Assembly: GCA_000787465.1 (NCBI GenBank)
Contig: JSYX01000096.1
Location: 1-64,000 of the forward strand
Source: Thermomucor indicae-seudaticae
Lineage: Eukaryota > Mucoromycota > Mucoromycetes > Mucorales > Lichtheimiaceae
Length of the DNA stretch: 64,000 nt
Direction: 5' to 3'
In this document: piece by piece, positions 50,796 through 61,503 of the stretch
Numbering within the stretch: the stretch's first letter is position 1
Layout of the letters: every line of letters begins with the position of its first letter
Notes under the pieces: model-generated
Databases searched by the model: none
The model's input: only the letters and a program-made list of their open reading frames with translations
What the model was told of the DNA's origin: nothing
Position numbers and translations under genes: made by a program

Positions 50796-53510
50796 ATGGA
50801 TCTGACACCAAAGCAGCTACATTACTTTAAGCGTGAACTCATTGCGATACAATTGCGCCGGGAGTTAAACAGCTTTTGCCGGGATGCTGATCTCTCAAGA
50901 CTGTTGAGCCTTGCCGTAATGGAGGACGGCAATCAGCTGCCGTTTTTGCATTACGTTTTTCGACAAATGATTGTTGACTTCCCTTTACTCAAAAACAGCC
51001 AACAGCCAACCGAATTCTGGTCCAAATGCAATGAATTCCTGCGTGAATTCGGCAAACTGCGGCCCAACACGTATATTCCTTATCGAATGGATGCAGCGCA
51101 ACGACAGATCATACTGCAAAAAGTCGAGAGAATGCTACTTTTGGCGTTGAACAAAGGGATCAAGACGGTGCAGGGACAGGAGGAAACGATCAAAGTGACT
51201 CCAGAAGATCTGCTGGAAGATACAATATCGCGGACCTTGGACAGCAGCAGTGATAATACCAAACCAGACGTTCAACGGATTGATGTCAACGTGGTGTCTG
51301 TGGTACAGTGTCAATGCGACAAAAAGGAAATCCCTTTATTGATCTGATAACTTTTTGCTTGGGCAGCTGGAAAAAGTGTGTGAAACACGCGCCCTGCGGC
51401 GCACGGTGGCCCGTGCGGAGTTCGTGATCCGAACCTGCTTCCATCATGAACCAAGTAAAAACTATTACGTAACAAGAAGGCATGGTCAGTTCCGGCAACT
51501 CTATGAAAATCTAAAAGCCCAGTGCCCGAACGTGCGTATTCCAATGGTTCCTTGCAAAGATAAATCACATAACAGCAGTCGGTCCTTGTATTACTATCGA
51601 GAGCGTGATCGGCTCGCACTGCGATCATTTTTACGCCGCATCGCTTCGAGACCAGAACTCGCGAAGAGCAGAGCCTTTCTGGAGTTTCTGACAGCAGACA
51701 GTATCGATCCGAGTACGGAGCTATTGGAGGATGCCAGTAGACGTATGGAGCTGGACGAGTTACGCAAAGAGCAAGAACGAGACTTCCGTCGACAAGTAGA
51801 CGAACAAGTCATGACACTCACGGACTTGTTGGATATGCTAAAAATACAAGTCATACAGCCTGGAGGTCTTGTGGACTTGATTGCCAGCATCAAAAATTGT
51901 AAAAAGTTGCAAGACTTGCCACAACCTTTACGTAAAGCGTTCGAATGGGGAAGGATAAAGTATGTATGCAAATGTCTATGCAATGTTTGCTTAATTAATA
52001 ACTTGTGCATGCTTATTCTGCGACAAGCTTCGCCTTTGCACTTCATACCCATTTTGTTACGGATGACGCAGCAGAGGAAAACGTCGCGACTTTAAAGAGG
52101 ACCCATGGACTTATGCCCTACAGGACGATCGCAACACTACTCAGGTTTTCAAATCCAATGGCTATGGTTAAAGGCGTCTTGGACCTGTTTCTCGCACGGC
52201 CGCTTGGCGGGAAAAGCTTGCTGCAGAGGTCTGGACCGCACTTGGAATGACTCTTCGAGAATTAATGCACTGAAGGGTTTTGGCATATTAGAGTTATTCA
52301 TGCAAATATGAGTGACGATATTAATGCACTCCAGAGGAAGATAGAAGCGTTGGAGGCAAAAATTGGCAACGATGCTTTATGTGCAAAGGTTGCAAATGCA
52401 GTACAGACACCAGTTGCCAAGGAAGAGGAGGAGGAGTTCCTATCAGACCACGGTATGTTGCGCCATTCGTAGTTATGACGTTCCAATTGACGCTATTCGG
52501 CAGGCCATCTGGGTTCTAGGGTAGAAATCATGGCGATGCTTCGGAACAAGAATATAGAACCGCAGCTGGATCCGGATCTCATATGTGCACTTAACGAAAA
52601 TGCAAGCAGTCAATCGAAACTGTTAATCCGCCGCCTGTACAATCTCTGGGTTCTCCGAGCGCGCAAGAGGGAGCATGAAATTCTGATGGCCCTGGTATTT
52701 CAAGGGGTCACGGGCGAATTATTGAGAGAGCTTTTCGCAATATTTTACCAGCCACTGGCGCAAGTATACAAGGCAGCGAGTATTGATGAATCCATCCTCG
52801 ATGTGGCTACCTTTATCCAGGACCTTTTGGAGCTGCTAGATTCTCTTGACGTCACCGACACCCGTACCAACACGATACAACCGTTCGTTGCACTCGTCCA
52901 GAGGCACGAAGACAAGTTTTATCAGTTTGCCCATCGCGTGCACGCCAACGATGCGTCCAACTTGTTTGACGAGCTCGTTCTCTATATGGATCGCGTACTA
53001 AGCTCCTTTGCGCTCGGGATACTCCCTGGCCATTTACTCGATCTTGAGCAAGTAACACGGGATGCTGGCGTTTCTGAAGACCAGTACCCGTTGTTGCGAG
53101 ACGAAATCGACTCTCTTTGTCGTCAGCGACGTCTGCAAAAGATACGTCATTTGGAGAAGACGCGCCACAAGCTACTTGCTCACCACAAGAGCTCCGTGCA
53201 TTCTGGTGACGAAACTTTGGCAGAAGGCGAACAATTTTCAGGACCATCGTCGTGCTGCGACAAGGAAAAGGACGATTTGGCCAGTGATATAGAAGATCTA
53301 GGCATCAATGACGACTTGAACGACAGTGAAGTAAACACAGAAAGCAGTGAGGCTGAGAGCAATGATATCATTTCCGTTGATACCGTCAAGGATGATAAAC
53401 CTTCCTTGACCATATTACCAAGAATCGTACCCAGTTTTGTATGCCATGTCGCGAAACAAATGCAGGAGGCATTATTCAACAAAACTAGAAATGGCGCTTA
53501 TCAGGATTAA
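50796..53510 (+). CDS. PXB-PX-DUF3818 protein (Lec1-like lipid regulator)
   Basis: Fungal protein family that includes yeast Ypr097w/Lec1, linked to lipid distribution at organelle membranes. Start MDLTPKQLHYFKRELIAIQ (50796): PX-associated PXB region in exon 1. After the intron with GTACAG donor (51303) and GGGCAG acceptor, exon 2 holds the PX domain (FVIRTCFHHEPSKNYYV, RHGQFRQLYENLKAQCP, RDRLALRSFLRRIASRPEL). Then comes the DUF3818 helical region: GRPL-type start (LLQDLPQPL-like KLQDLPQPLRKAFEWGRI), FSNPMAMVKGVLDLFLARP, a coiled coil (INALQRKIEALEAKI), and LIRRLYNLWVLRARKRE, with an acidic disordered stretch before FVCHVAKQMQEALF. The stop is at 53508-53510. One donor is unusual (GTCTGG near 52230). 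Five or so exons; the protein looks complete at about 830 residues. PX suggests phosphoinositide binding. Confidence 0.85.
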
Positions 53511-53727
53511 ACAGCTCTATATATCCATTATTAAATGAAGCTGTTTCGTTCCACGGTATATTGTATTCTTCAGAAAGTATGGGCATAACATCATTCTTTG
53601 TTCTTCGTACATACAGACAGCGCTATATTGAGTTAACATCCAGTAGGTAAATCTTCGTCCGCAAAAGCAAGATAAAAGGGTTTCACGATATCATGAGAGA
53701 GGTGGGTAGCCGTTATAGAATTTTGTT

Positions 53728-54269
53728 TTACCAGTCTTGAGTGCCCTTTTGATCGATTGTTTCGAGCAAGATTTCTCGTAATATTTTCCATCGAGCCTCA
53801 CATTGCTCAGCAGTGTGTCTACCTTCCAGTCTCCGTTCCAACTCATGCCATCGGCCTCCGCGTAGGCGAACCAATGCATGCTGGATAAGGACCCTATCCT
53901 CTTCCTCTGTCCAGACTTGGCTCTGCTCTGTTGTTGTAGTTGTTGTTGGACCAGAATCAGGATGCCGAAGACTAGAAACACAGGGGGATGACAGACGAGG
54001 AGGCAAAGGATCATCCTGTTCCTGATTTGGCGGCGGCGGTTCTGTGCTTACTTTCGTTGTCTACGTAATGTTTTATGTACAAATTTGTGAATACTCTCCC
54101 CGTTTTTCCCATTTGGGCAAACAAAAGAACAGTTTGCAACCTTTGTATGAGCTTTACGTAATACGCGACGTATTACTCGCCTCACAGCTCGTTGTCGAGA
54201 AGGATATTTTCTCTTAATACTGCTTCCTGGACTTGTCTGCTGGGCAGGAACTGTGCTCTCAGCCTCCAT
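53728..54269 (-). CDS. Myb/SANT-domain protein
   Basis: The last exon (53728-54006) has one Myb/SANT repeat: VWTEEEDRVLIQHALVRL, GGRWHELERRLEGRHTAEQ and CEARWKILREILLE, with the three helix-defining Trp positions (W, W, W). It ends ETIDQKGTQDW. A probable first exon starts at the ATG ending at 54269 (MEAESTVPAQQTSPGSS) and is very basic (SRQRAVRRVIRRVLRKAH), ending with a GTAAGC donor near 54050. The phase between these exons does not fit cleanly with the AG at about 54030, so the 5' structure is uncertain. It is likely a nuclear DNA-binding protein; targets are unknown. Confidence 0.6.
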
Positions 54270-54487
54270 ATTCTAACGTTTCGGGTGCCAGTCATGGGTA
54301 CAGGTGGACCAACTTTGGATTACGTATTTGCTTCTTCTTGTTTATCCTGTACCTGGTTATGATTATCCTCGTCGTCACTGTCGTTATCGCTACTACTAGT
54401 CGAATTACTGGGTGCATCGTCAGAGTTCTCCCGTAGTCCTTTTGTACGGAAAACCGTTCTGTTAGTCCACAACGCCAGTCAAGAGAG

Positions 54488-54682
54488 TTAAAGCATTGTA
54501 CTTGTGTTCTTTGGTGGGAAAGGGGTTCCAGTGCGCTTAAAGTTGCGAATGATTGCGTAGACTGATCCTTCGCTCACACCACTAAAACAGCTAATCTCAG
54601 CAGCTGTTGCTCCAGCTTCGTACCCTCCTACAATAAGCCAACGCGTGGCCTCTGGAATGGCATGCTTCCGCTTCAGAGGCAT
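54488..54682 (-). CDS. Small HTH protein, possibly transposase-derived
   Basis: The minus-strand ORF from the ATG ending at 54682 reads MPLKRKHAIPEATRWLIVGG then GATAAEISCFSGVSEGS and VYAIIRNFKRTGTPFPPK. This is a homeodomain-like/HTH fold like the N-terminus of Tc1-type transposases. Downstream on the same strand (54340-54475) is an open acidic stretch, RTKGLRENSDDAPSNSTSSS then DNDSDDEDNHNQVQDKQE, that could be a second exon, although the splice phase from the GTACAA donor does not fit simply. No DDE catalytic part follows, so this may be a domesticated DNA-binding domain or a truncated transposon. Confidence 0.4.
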   Translation of the reverse strand: MPLKRKHAIPEATRWLIVGGYEAGATAAEISCFSGVSEGSVYAIIRNFKRTGTPFPPKNTSTML

Positions 54683-54808
54683 CAGGTTGGGAAAGAAGAA
54701 AAATCACAACTCTCCTCACTTCGTCTTTGATAGGATTGAAGTTCCGCATTCCATTCATGCCTTTTGTCCTTTCTGTCTTTTGCTTGTTTGTCTTTTGTCG
54801 CGCATGTC

Positions 54809-57800
54809 ATGAACGACATTTGGTCAAGGTCACAATTCAAAAGGGACTTGGAAAATTTACTCAACTTTCGACCGCCTATTGGCATGTCGAAGATTGAGGC
54901 TTTGCGGCATCAAGCGATACAACATTCAGAGGTACTTGTCAAAAAGAAAGAGAAGAAACGCATCATACCTGACACGTCAGCAAAAAAAGCATCAAAACTT
55001 TATCGTTCAATCGATCGTATCTTTTATTCAAAAGGCGCCACCTGACTATCGTATAGCAGGACTTTACCTGATTAACGAGATCGTAAGACGTCCAAGAGTT
55101 GCCGAAGAAGAACGCCGTGTAGCAGATTATCGCCGGCGTTTTGTTTTCGCCTTAAGGGACGGAGCACTTGACAATTTGTTTGACCCATGCATTCCTGAAG
55201 ATAAGGTGAGTGATAATTTTCATGTGCTTGCGGGGATGATCCGCCGTTTTTTCTTCAACAGGATGTTCCATGACCTCCCTGTGCAGTGGACGCTGCATAG
55301 AGGAAACGACGAAAAAACGACACAGTCCCAAATCGAGATGATGTTTACAGAATTGCCAAATTTGTTTTGCTTTTATTAGGCTCGTGTCGAAAGATTGCTC
55401 AACTATTGGAGAGATAAAGGGATATGCAAAAAGGAACTCATTGATCGGATAAGGCGAGGGATCATGAGTGATGGTACAGATAGGGAAACCCAGGGATCCT
55501 CCTTCAGAGGCAGTCCTCCTAATGATGGATCAACACAGGCCAAAGGTTAGCTAGCTTCATATGTGATCGAATATGCGCGTGCTTGTAGTATTCCATGTTA
55601 ACGAAATTTAAGTATGTGCCCCAGGTTTCTCTAGCACGGCAGGTATGTCCAAAAGTTGACGCTGTGTTTTTTTTTAGGGTTCTGGCCATTTGAATCAATT
55701 TCACATCATTTTTCGGTGTTACTCTAGATGCGGCTCATACTACTACTAATCCTGATCCTGGCGTTACTGCAAACAGCAAATTGCACCCAGCCCTAGTACA
55801 TTTTCTGACGACCATGGGGTTTGACATTGACGAATCGCTTTTACGACCGGCGGTAACGCCGAGGCGTGTACCCAGGGTGATTCCGGCCACTGGATCTCCA
55901 GCAGCAGCTTCTAGTTCGTCATCAACGCCGGAGCCCGTGGTAGACATACCTAGTACGAGTGCACAAAGTCAAGGTGTCTCGAATGAAGATCGAATGAGCC
56001 TAGAGAATACGACTCTACCCTTTTCTTCGCCTACGCGAGCTATTATTGCCTCCCCATCCCTATCCTCCATTCCGCCTGATTGCAAGCCTTTATCCGATCC
56101 GAATTGCAGTCAAGATTATGATGATGCGAATGTTTACCATACTCCGTTATCTCTACCGGTGAAGTGTCCCGATACGCCGCCTAGAATCCCGGATGCACAA
56201 TTTCTATTTACGCATCCTGTTGCTACATATATACCACGAGGCGTTCCACCACCGAAAACGCCTCCCCGAATATTTAAAGACGAGGAGGACGATGACTTTG
56301 GCATGAGTATATCATCATCTCCTTCCTGCTGTCTATTGCGATCCTCGCCATCAGAGTATGCGACGAATGAGACGCGTTCATTGACCGAAAACGCTCTTGG
56401 ATATCCAGCTTCTCTACATGTAAAGCAACATCCGCTGACATCACCTGGCAATATTCAAGACCTTGATGGTGTTTTCGTAGCTCAGAAGATTGATCCGGAT
56501 GAGAGCGATGCAGACATGCAAACGTCGCCGGCCCTTCAGGCTATCACCCGAATCCGTGAGCCCATGACGGAGGAAACAACCGCAAGTACTCTCCAAAAGC
56601 CGATTTCTCCACCTGTGAAAGCTGATCTGCCGATATCGTCTGGCGACACTGGTATTCAAGACCTCGATATGGTTTTCGCAGCTCAAAGTCTTGATCCGGA
56701 TAAAAGCGACACAGCGTTGCCGAGCCTGCAACCCACCACCCGAATCCCTGAGAATGTTCAAAGGGACATTTATCAAGACAGTGCGAAGTCTAAAAGTACC
56801 GGCAAGAATCAGACGTCGGGCAAACGATCGAAGTGGCGATCGCGCTGGGATCTCGGCCCCGAAGAGTTTGCGCGGGTTAAAAATTCGACTACGGGTCTAT
56901 CAAAGTCTTCTCAGACCGCAGACGAGAAGAAGAAAAGCGATATAGAGGTCGAAAACCTTAACCGGACAAGAGAGTCGCGACCAAAGAAAGATAATAAGCA
57001 AAACGGAGGTGCAACGAGAGGATGCCGTGCTCCTATCAAAGACAGTGGCAAAGACCACGTCGCAGACCTTGATCCTATCAAATACACTGACAAACGGTCT
57101 GCAGGTTTAACCAGGGAGATTGATCTGGCCGAGAAGAAAAGTGCTAAGCCTGCATCCAAAGGACCATCGTCCTCAAGAAACAGAGTGTCCATCGACCAAA
57201 AGGAAAATGGTTGCACTGATGCGAAGAGGAATAGTACGAATAAGAGTGTTGCTTTGGAAGCTCGATCGTTTTCGAAGGAAAGCAGCGTCGAGAGGCCTGA
57301 AAAATCGTATGATAAAGAACATCGATTTAGCAGAAATGATGATGGTCGACAGTGGTCTGATCGGTACAGCGACACGGCGACGAAGAGCAGTGTGGACACC
57401 GAAAGACCATATGATAAAGCACATCGATTTAGCCGAAATAATGATGATCGACATTGGTGTGGTCAGTGCAGCGAGACTGTGACCACGACGAAGAGAAGTG
57501 CGAACCCTGAAAAACCACTTGATAAAGCACACCCATTTAGCAGAAATAATGATGATCGACAGTGGTCTGATCGCCGCACCGATACGACGATGAAGAACGG
57601 TGTGGACGTTGAAAGACCACATGATATAGCACATCGATTTAGCAGAAATGACGATGATCGACAGTGGTCTGACCGCCGCAGGGAGACTGTAACCACGAAG
57701 GCGCCCATGATTGACCGAGTTGATAATAGATCGAGCGATCAGCGCTGGCGTCGAGTGTCTGAAACGAACGAGGACAAGATACGTGGTTATGAACACAGGG

Positions 57801-58893
57801 TTGAGGGTCTGAATAATAGCAACAGCGAACCAACACTGAGTCCGTATGCTCGGCCAGGTCCAGTAAGTGACTCTCTCCTCCCGGTGAACACTATTCGAGG
57901 TGAATATCTATGCAAGCAAATAGGAGATCAGGGACTAAAAGCTAAGACAAACTTAGTTCTTTCGCGAACTCTTTGCTTATTATTCGTCCCTCGACACGTT
58001 AATCCATATCAAATTCGAGATATGTTGTCGGCGTATGGCGAAGTGATCAGTGTTACTGTATGTCGCGTTTTCTTTTGTCTACTTTTTTGCTGATAATAAT
58101 GTTTGATAGATCGTCCCGAGAAGCCATGGAAGTCCAACTGCTTTTGTCCAGCTAGGCAACAGATCTTCAGCTCAGTCGATCATTGACAACGCCGATAGAA
58201 TTAGCTTGTCAGAAGATGGAGTAAAGGTATGCAATTTAAAACGAAAGGTTCGTTAAGCGCGGGCTACTTATGCGAGATATTTGATAGATTAGCTGGGGTC
58301 ACAGTTTCGGACCAAAGTCATTATTCAATTATGAACGAGGAGAGTCTGTTCTTCACCTGGAAGGGCTTACTATAGAAGAACTCGACCTTCTCTCTAGTTC
58401 AACTGTCGGTGGCTTTCAAGGTTCAAAGATTCGCGATCGAGTGATCGTGGAAGAGCCTGGTCCAGCGTCGACACAAAATGCTGAGCGGTGTCCAAGCAAT
58501 GGACATCATCGCTATGAGACTACAGCAAATCATCATTATCATGAGACTTACCAGCCTACAGACTCGGAGCCTCCTCCAGAGTACGATACTCGCGCCGCCT
58601 GGTCGTCAGCATCATATTATGGATATCTTCATCACCAGGCCGATGCTTCGTATTATTCTGATGACCGCCATTATGAATATCACTCTTACCAGTCTACGTC
58701 ATGGTCGTCATCGTCGGCACCACCACGGTGGAGTCACTATGAATACCCAGAACAACAACGAACGTCAGATTACAACGCTCCTTATTCTGATAATGACACA
58801 TACGCTGGCGGAGGCTATTACAGTGGTAGTAGACTGGGCCAGGATCCACATCAACCACACCTGTATCCACATTATGCAAACTACCGCCGCTAG
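54809..58893 (+). CDS. NRD1: CID-RRM RNA-binding protein (Nrd1/Seb1 type)
   Basis: Binds the RNA polymerase II CTD and nascent RNA to direct termination or 3'-end choice. Start MNDIWSRSQFKRDLENLL (54809). The CID spans several exons: FRPPIGMSKIEALRHQAIQ, then HQNFIVQSIVSFIQKAP, DYRIAGLYLINEIVRR, LRDGALDNLFDPCIPEDK, and RVERLLNYWRDKGICKK. A long disordered exon (55732-58060) contains two kinds of internal repeat (see findings). The RRM follows: RTLCLLFVPRHVNPYQIR, DMLSAYGEVISVT, then across introns IVPRSHGSPTAFVQLGN and ISWGHSFGPKSLFNYERG, with LTIEELDLLSSSTVGGFQG, which fits the Nrd1/Seb1 extended RRM. The C-terminus is Tyr/His/Ser-rich (prion-like), ending at 58893. The length of about 1,150 residues is greater than yeast Nrd1 because of the linker. 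Confidence 0.85.
56453..56760 (+). repeat. Duplicated ~67-residue segment in NRD1-like gene
   Basis: IQDLDGVFVAQKIDPDESD (from 56453) recurs as IQDLDMVFAAQSLDPDKSD (from 56654), 201 nt apart, each followed by an L-x-TRI(R/P)E segment, indicating an in-frame duplication. Confidence 0.8.
57290..57700 (+). repeat. Four tandem coding repeats (~102-111 bp) in NRD1-like gene
   Basis: Units begin at about 57290, 57401, 57509 and 57611 (spacings 111, 108 and 102 nt, all multiples of three). Consensus in protein: ERP-x-DKAHRFSRN then DDRQWSDR and a Thr/Lys-rich spacer. Copies differ by several substitutions. Confidence 0.85.
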
Positions 58894-59772
58894 TTATGCT
58901 ATTTGCCGACGATCCGCTATCACGTTTTACAAGTCCAGTTATCTTGCTTCTTTCCTATGCCCTGTACAATTTGCAAATACTATAAGCCAAAACAGTCTGT
59001 TGAACTATTACCCCAATACGGAATATGGTCAAGACGGTGAGCCTGTAGCTTTACGTTCCTCCGCCGGCGAAGTGTCGAAGCGCCTTCTTTTGCATAAAGC
59101 AGAGAGGCTGTATGAGAAAAGCTGGGTAATTGTAAGCTATGCGATGCGGCAGGTGTTTGTTCGTATGGAAATCACGGAAGTCGCGATCGAAAATCGCGCG
59201 AGTGTTGATCAGTCGCTGTTGATGCATGGACAATGCGAAAGATTACGTAAACGTTTCAGTTCGTGTCTTGCCAGCTAGTTATGACTCGCGAATGCTTTCG
59301 GGTAAGGGGCGTTATCTGCAAAGGTTAATATTTTAGGCCCGTGCAACGCAAAGGGAAAGAGGGACCCTTTGCCTATGTGCACACACAGGGGGTTCTCCTC
59401 CTCCGCCCGCCGTCCCGATAACGGTGCGCATGATGTTTTGTCATACAGTTATCTCGATCGAAAAGCAAGAAACGCCAAGATGATGATGACGCAATTTGCT
59501 GTTATACAGCACGTGTTTTACCATGGGAACGCATCTTTCTGGTTCCAGAAAAAAAAAAAGATTGTAGACTGCGCGTCTCTTCGGTAAAAGATTTGTATTC
59601 GGCGGAACCGCCGCGGTTCCCTCGTGCCGAGTTGCCGAATTGTTCGCCAGCGGGTAATCTGATTTTCGCGCATTGGGTCGTCACGTCGCTAAACCCAGGG
59701 TTTTCTTCTTTGTGTTAATAATTGCTTTTTTTTCCTTCTTGTCCTAACTTGCACTTTTTTCTGGGAAAGAGA
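58894..59772. other. Intergenic, no gene seen
   Basis: About 880 bp between two rightward genes. The open plus frame running to 59278 is a continuation in a non-coding frame with no family features. T-rich tracts just before 59773 fit a promoter or leader of the Sec14-like gene. Confidence 0.45.
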
Positions 59773-60942
59773 ATGAATGTTTTTCGTTTAAAATCAGGCA
59801 ACAAGTCGAATGGCGCGAATTCCAAGGCGTCCAGCATTGCAGAAAGCAACAACGAAGACGGAGCACGACCGTTCACGAGCGAACCACTTTTAACGCCTCC
59901 AAGCAACTACACACCACCATCGGCACCTCTAGTGGACGAAGCTCAACAAGAAAAACTTGACAAGCTTCGGACGTATATACAAAGCATCATGTTACCGGAA
60001 GACCATGAGTATTATGCTAGTGAAAAAGGGTTTATCACGGACGGGACGCTGAAGCGATATCTTCGGGCTCGTAAATGGGATTATGAAGTCAGTTTCAATA
60101 TAGCAGATGGTGTGTTCAGAGGGCGGCGATTCTGATGAAATATGTATAGGCGGCCAAGACGATGCTTGAGAATACAGTGAAATGGAGACGCGAGTATCGG
60201 CCCGACCAGCTGGATCCTGACTACATTCGGCCCGAGGTATACCTAAATTCTAGAGAAGAATGCAAGTAAAAGGGTCTAAACTTTAGTAATAATGACAGGC
60301 CGAGACAGGTAAAATGTACTATGACGGATTCGACAAGTGCGGTCGTCCTGTATGGATTATGCGACCGAGATTGCAAAACTCAAAGGACCCGGATCGTCAA
60401 GTCAAGTACATTGTATACTGCCTGGAACGCGGGATCCGGTTGATGCCACCGCGAGTCGAGAATCTAGCCATTATCGTTGACTTTAAAGATTCGGCTTATG
60501 CTCACAACCCAAGTGTGGCAACGTGTAAAAAGTTTTTGGATATCCTTAGCAATCATTATCCTGAACGGTTAGGTATTGCCTTTGTTGTGAAATGTAAGTT
60601 TACTTTCCAGAACGGAAGGGGAGATTCTAGTTTCAAGGCAGTTCTAACCGCTCGAAACAAAAAGCACCCTGGTTCTTTTTTACTACGTTCAAGTTAATTT
60701 CACCATTCATGGATCCTGTCACGAAAGCAAAGATCAAATTCGTCTATGACGCCGATAAGCCGACCAAAGAAGACACAAAGGGAGTCAACAATGAATGGGT
60801 TCATCTCAAAGATTATATTCCGTCCGAGCAACTGGAGTGCGAATATGGCGGAGACTACAACTTTAAATTCGACATTGACACCTATTGGAACGCGCTTTTA
60901 GAGCATACCGGTAAACCATATAAGGTGATAGACTATATGTAA
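59773..60942 (+). CDS. Sec14-like CRAL-TRIO protein (Pdr16/17 type)
   Basis: Phosphatidylinositol/sterol transfer protein of the Sec14 superfamily. Start MNVFRLKSGNKSNGANSK at 59773; an upstream TTG extension is rejected. After a disordered N-terminus comes the CRAL-TRIO N part (YYASEKGFITDGTLKRYL, RARKWDYE), then exon 2 AAKTMLENTVKWRREYRPD, and the lipid-binding domain: GKMYYDGFDKCGRPVWIMRP, VENLAIIVDFKDSAYAHNP, ILSNHYPERLGIAFVVK. A further intron starts with GTAAGT at 60594 and the last exon begins SPWFFFTTFKLISPFMD and ends at 60942 with YKVIDYM. At least four exons. The GRPVWIMRP and HYPERLG...P(W)FF blocks are closer to Pdr16/Pdr17 than to Sec14 itself. Intact. Confidence 0.85.
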
Positions 60943-61503
60943 TCTCACACAAGGAAGACAGTTCATTTTTCATATCTTTTTACATATCCATGACAAGCAA
61001 TAGACCATTCATTTGTTGGCATAGAAATACATTTCATTAAACCTGTGAAAATGTCTGATGCTAGGTCAGATGGTGGCGATTGCCATGTCCGTTTATTACC
61101 ATGCTCGTGATAGAAAACGGAAAGACAAAGTTGTCTGCCATGATCTTCCGTGGGATTTAACGCAGACGCAGGCTTATCAGGTTAAATCTTTTCCCTGACA
61201 ACAACCGCAATGCGTATCAAATAAAACCTTAATAGGCCATCCAGGAGACAGAGGGCTTAGAAATTCACGGCAGGCTAAATGTCGCGTACGTAAAACGAAT
61301 GAATTGTCCGATTGAGCCAGGATTCCAAGTTGTGAGAAGGCAAAATTTTCCGGAATAGGAGCAAGCCCATCAAATTCCACGGCATGTTCAGATGACGTTA
61401 TCTCATAGTTGGGCACGGAGATTATGAAACGCGCTTGCAATTAAAAATTCGAAAGTTTCGGAGGACCATTTCTCTCTTTCCTGTCAAAAAGGCAGAATGC
61501 TTC
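60943..61503. other. Intergenic, upstream of exporter gene
   Basis: About 560 bp. A minus ORF at 61177-61440 (MQARFIISVPNYEITSSEH) has no recognised family and would overlap the promoter of the next gene; it is not called. Confidence 0.4.

Noticed and set aside
56911..57796. Minus-strand ORFs with repeated leucine/serine motifs
   Set aside because: They mirror the tandem repeats of the CID-RRM gene and have no independent support.
58478..59278. Plus-strand ORF of 266 codons
   Set aside because: Its first half is an out-of-frame reading of the Tyr/His-rich C-terminal exon, and its second half is intergenic without family features.
61177..61440. Minus-strand ORF of 87 codons
   Set aside because: No family, no splice partner, and it overlaps the promoter region of the exporter gene.
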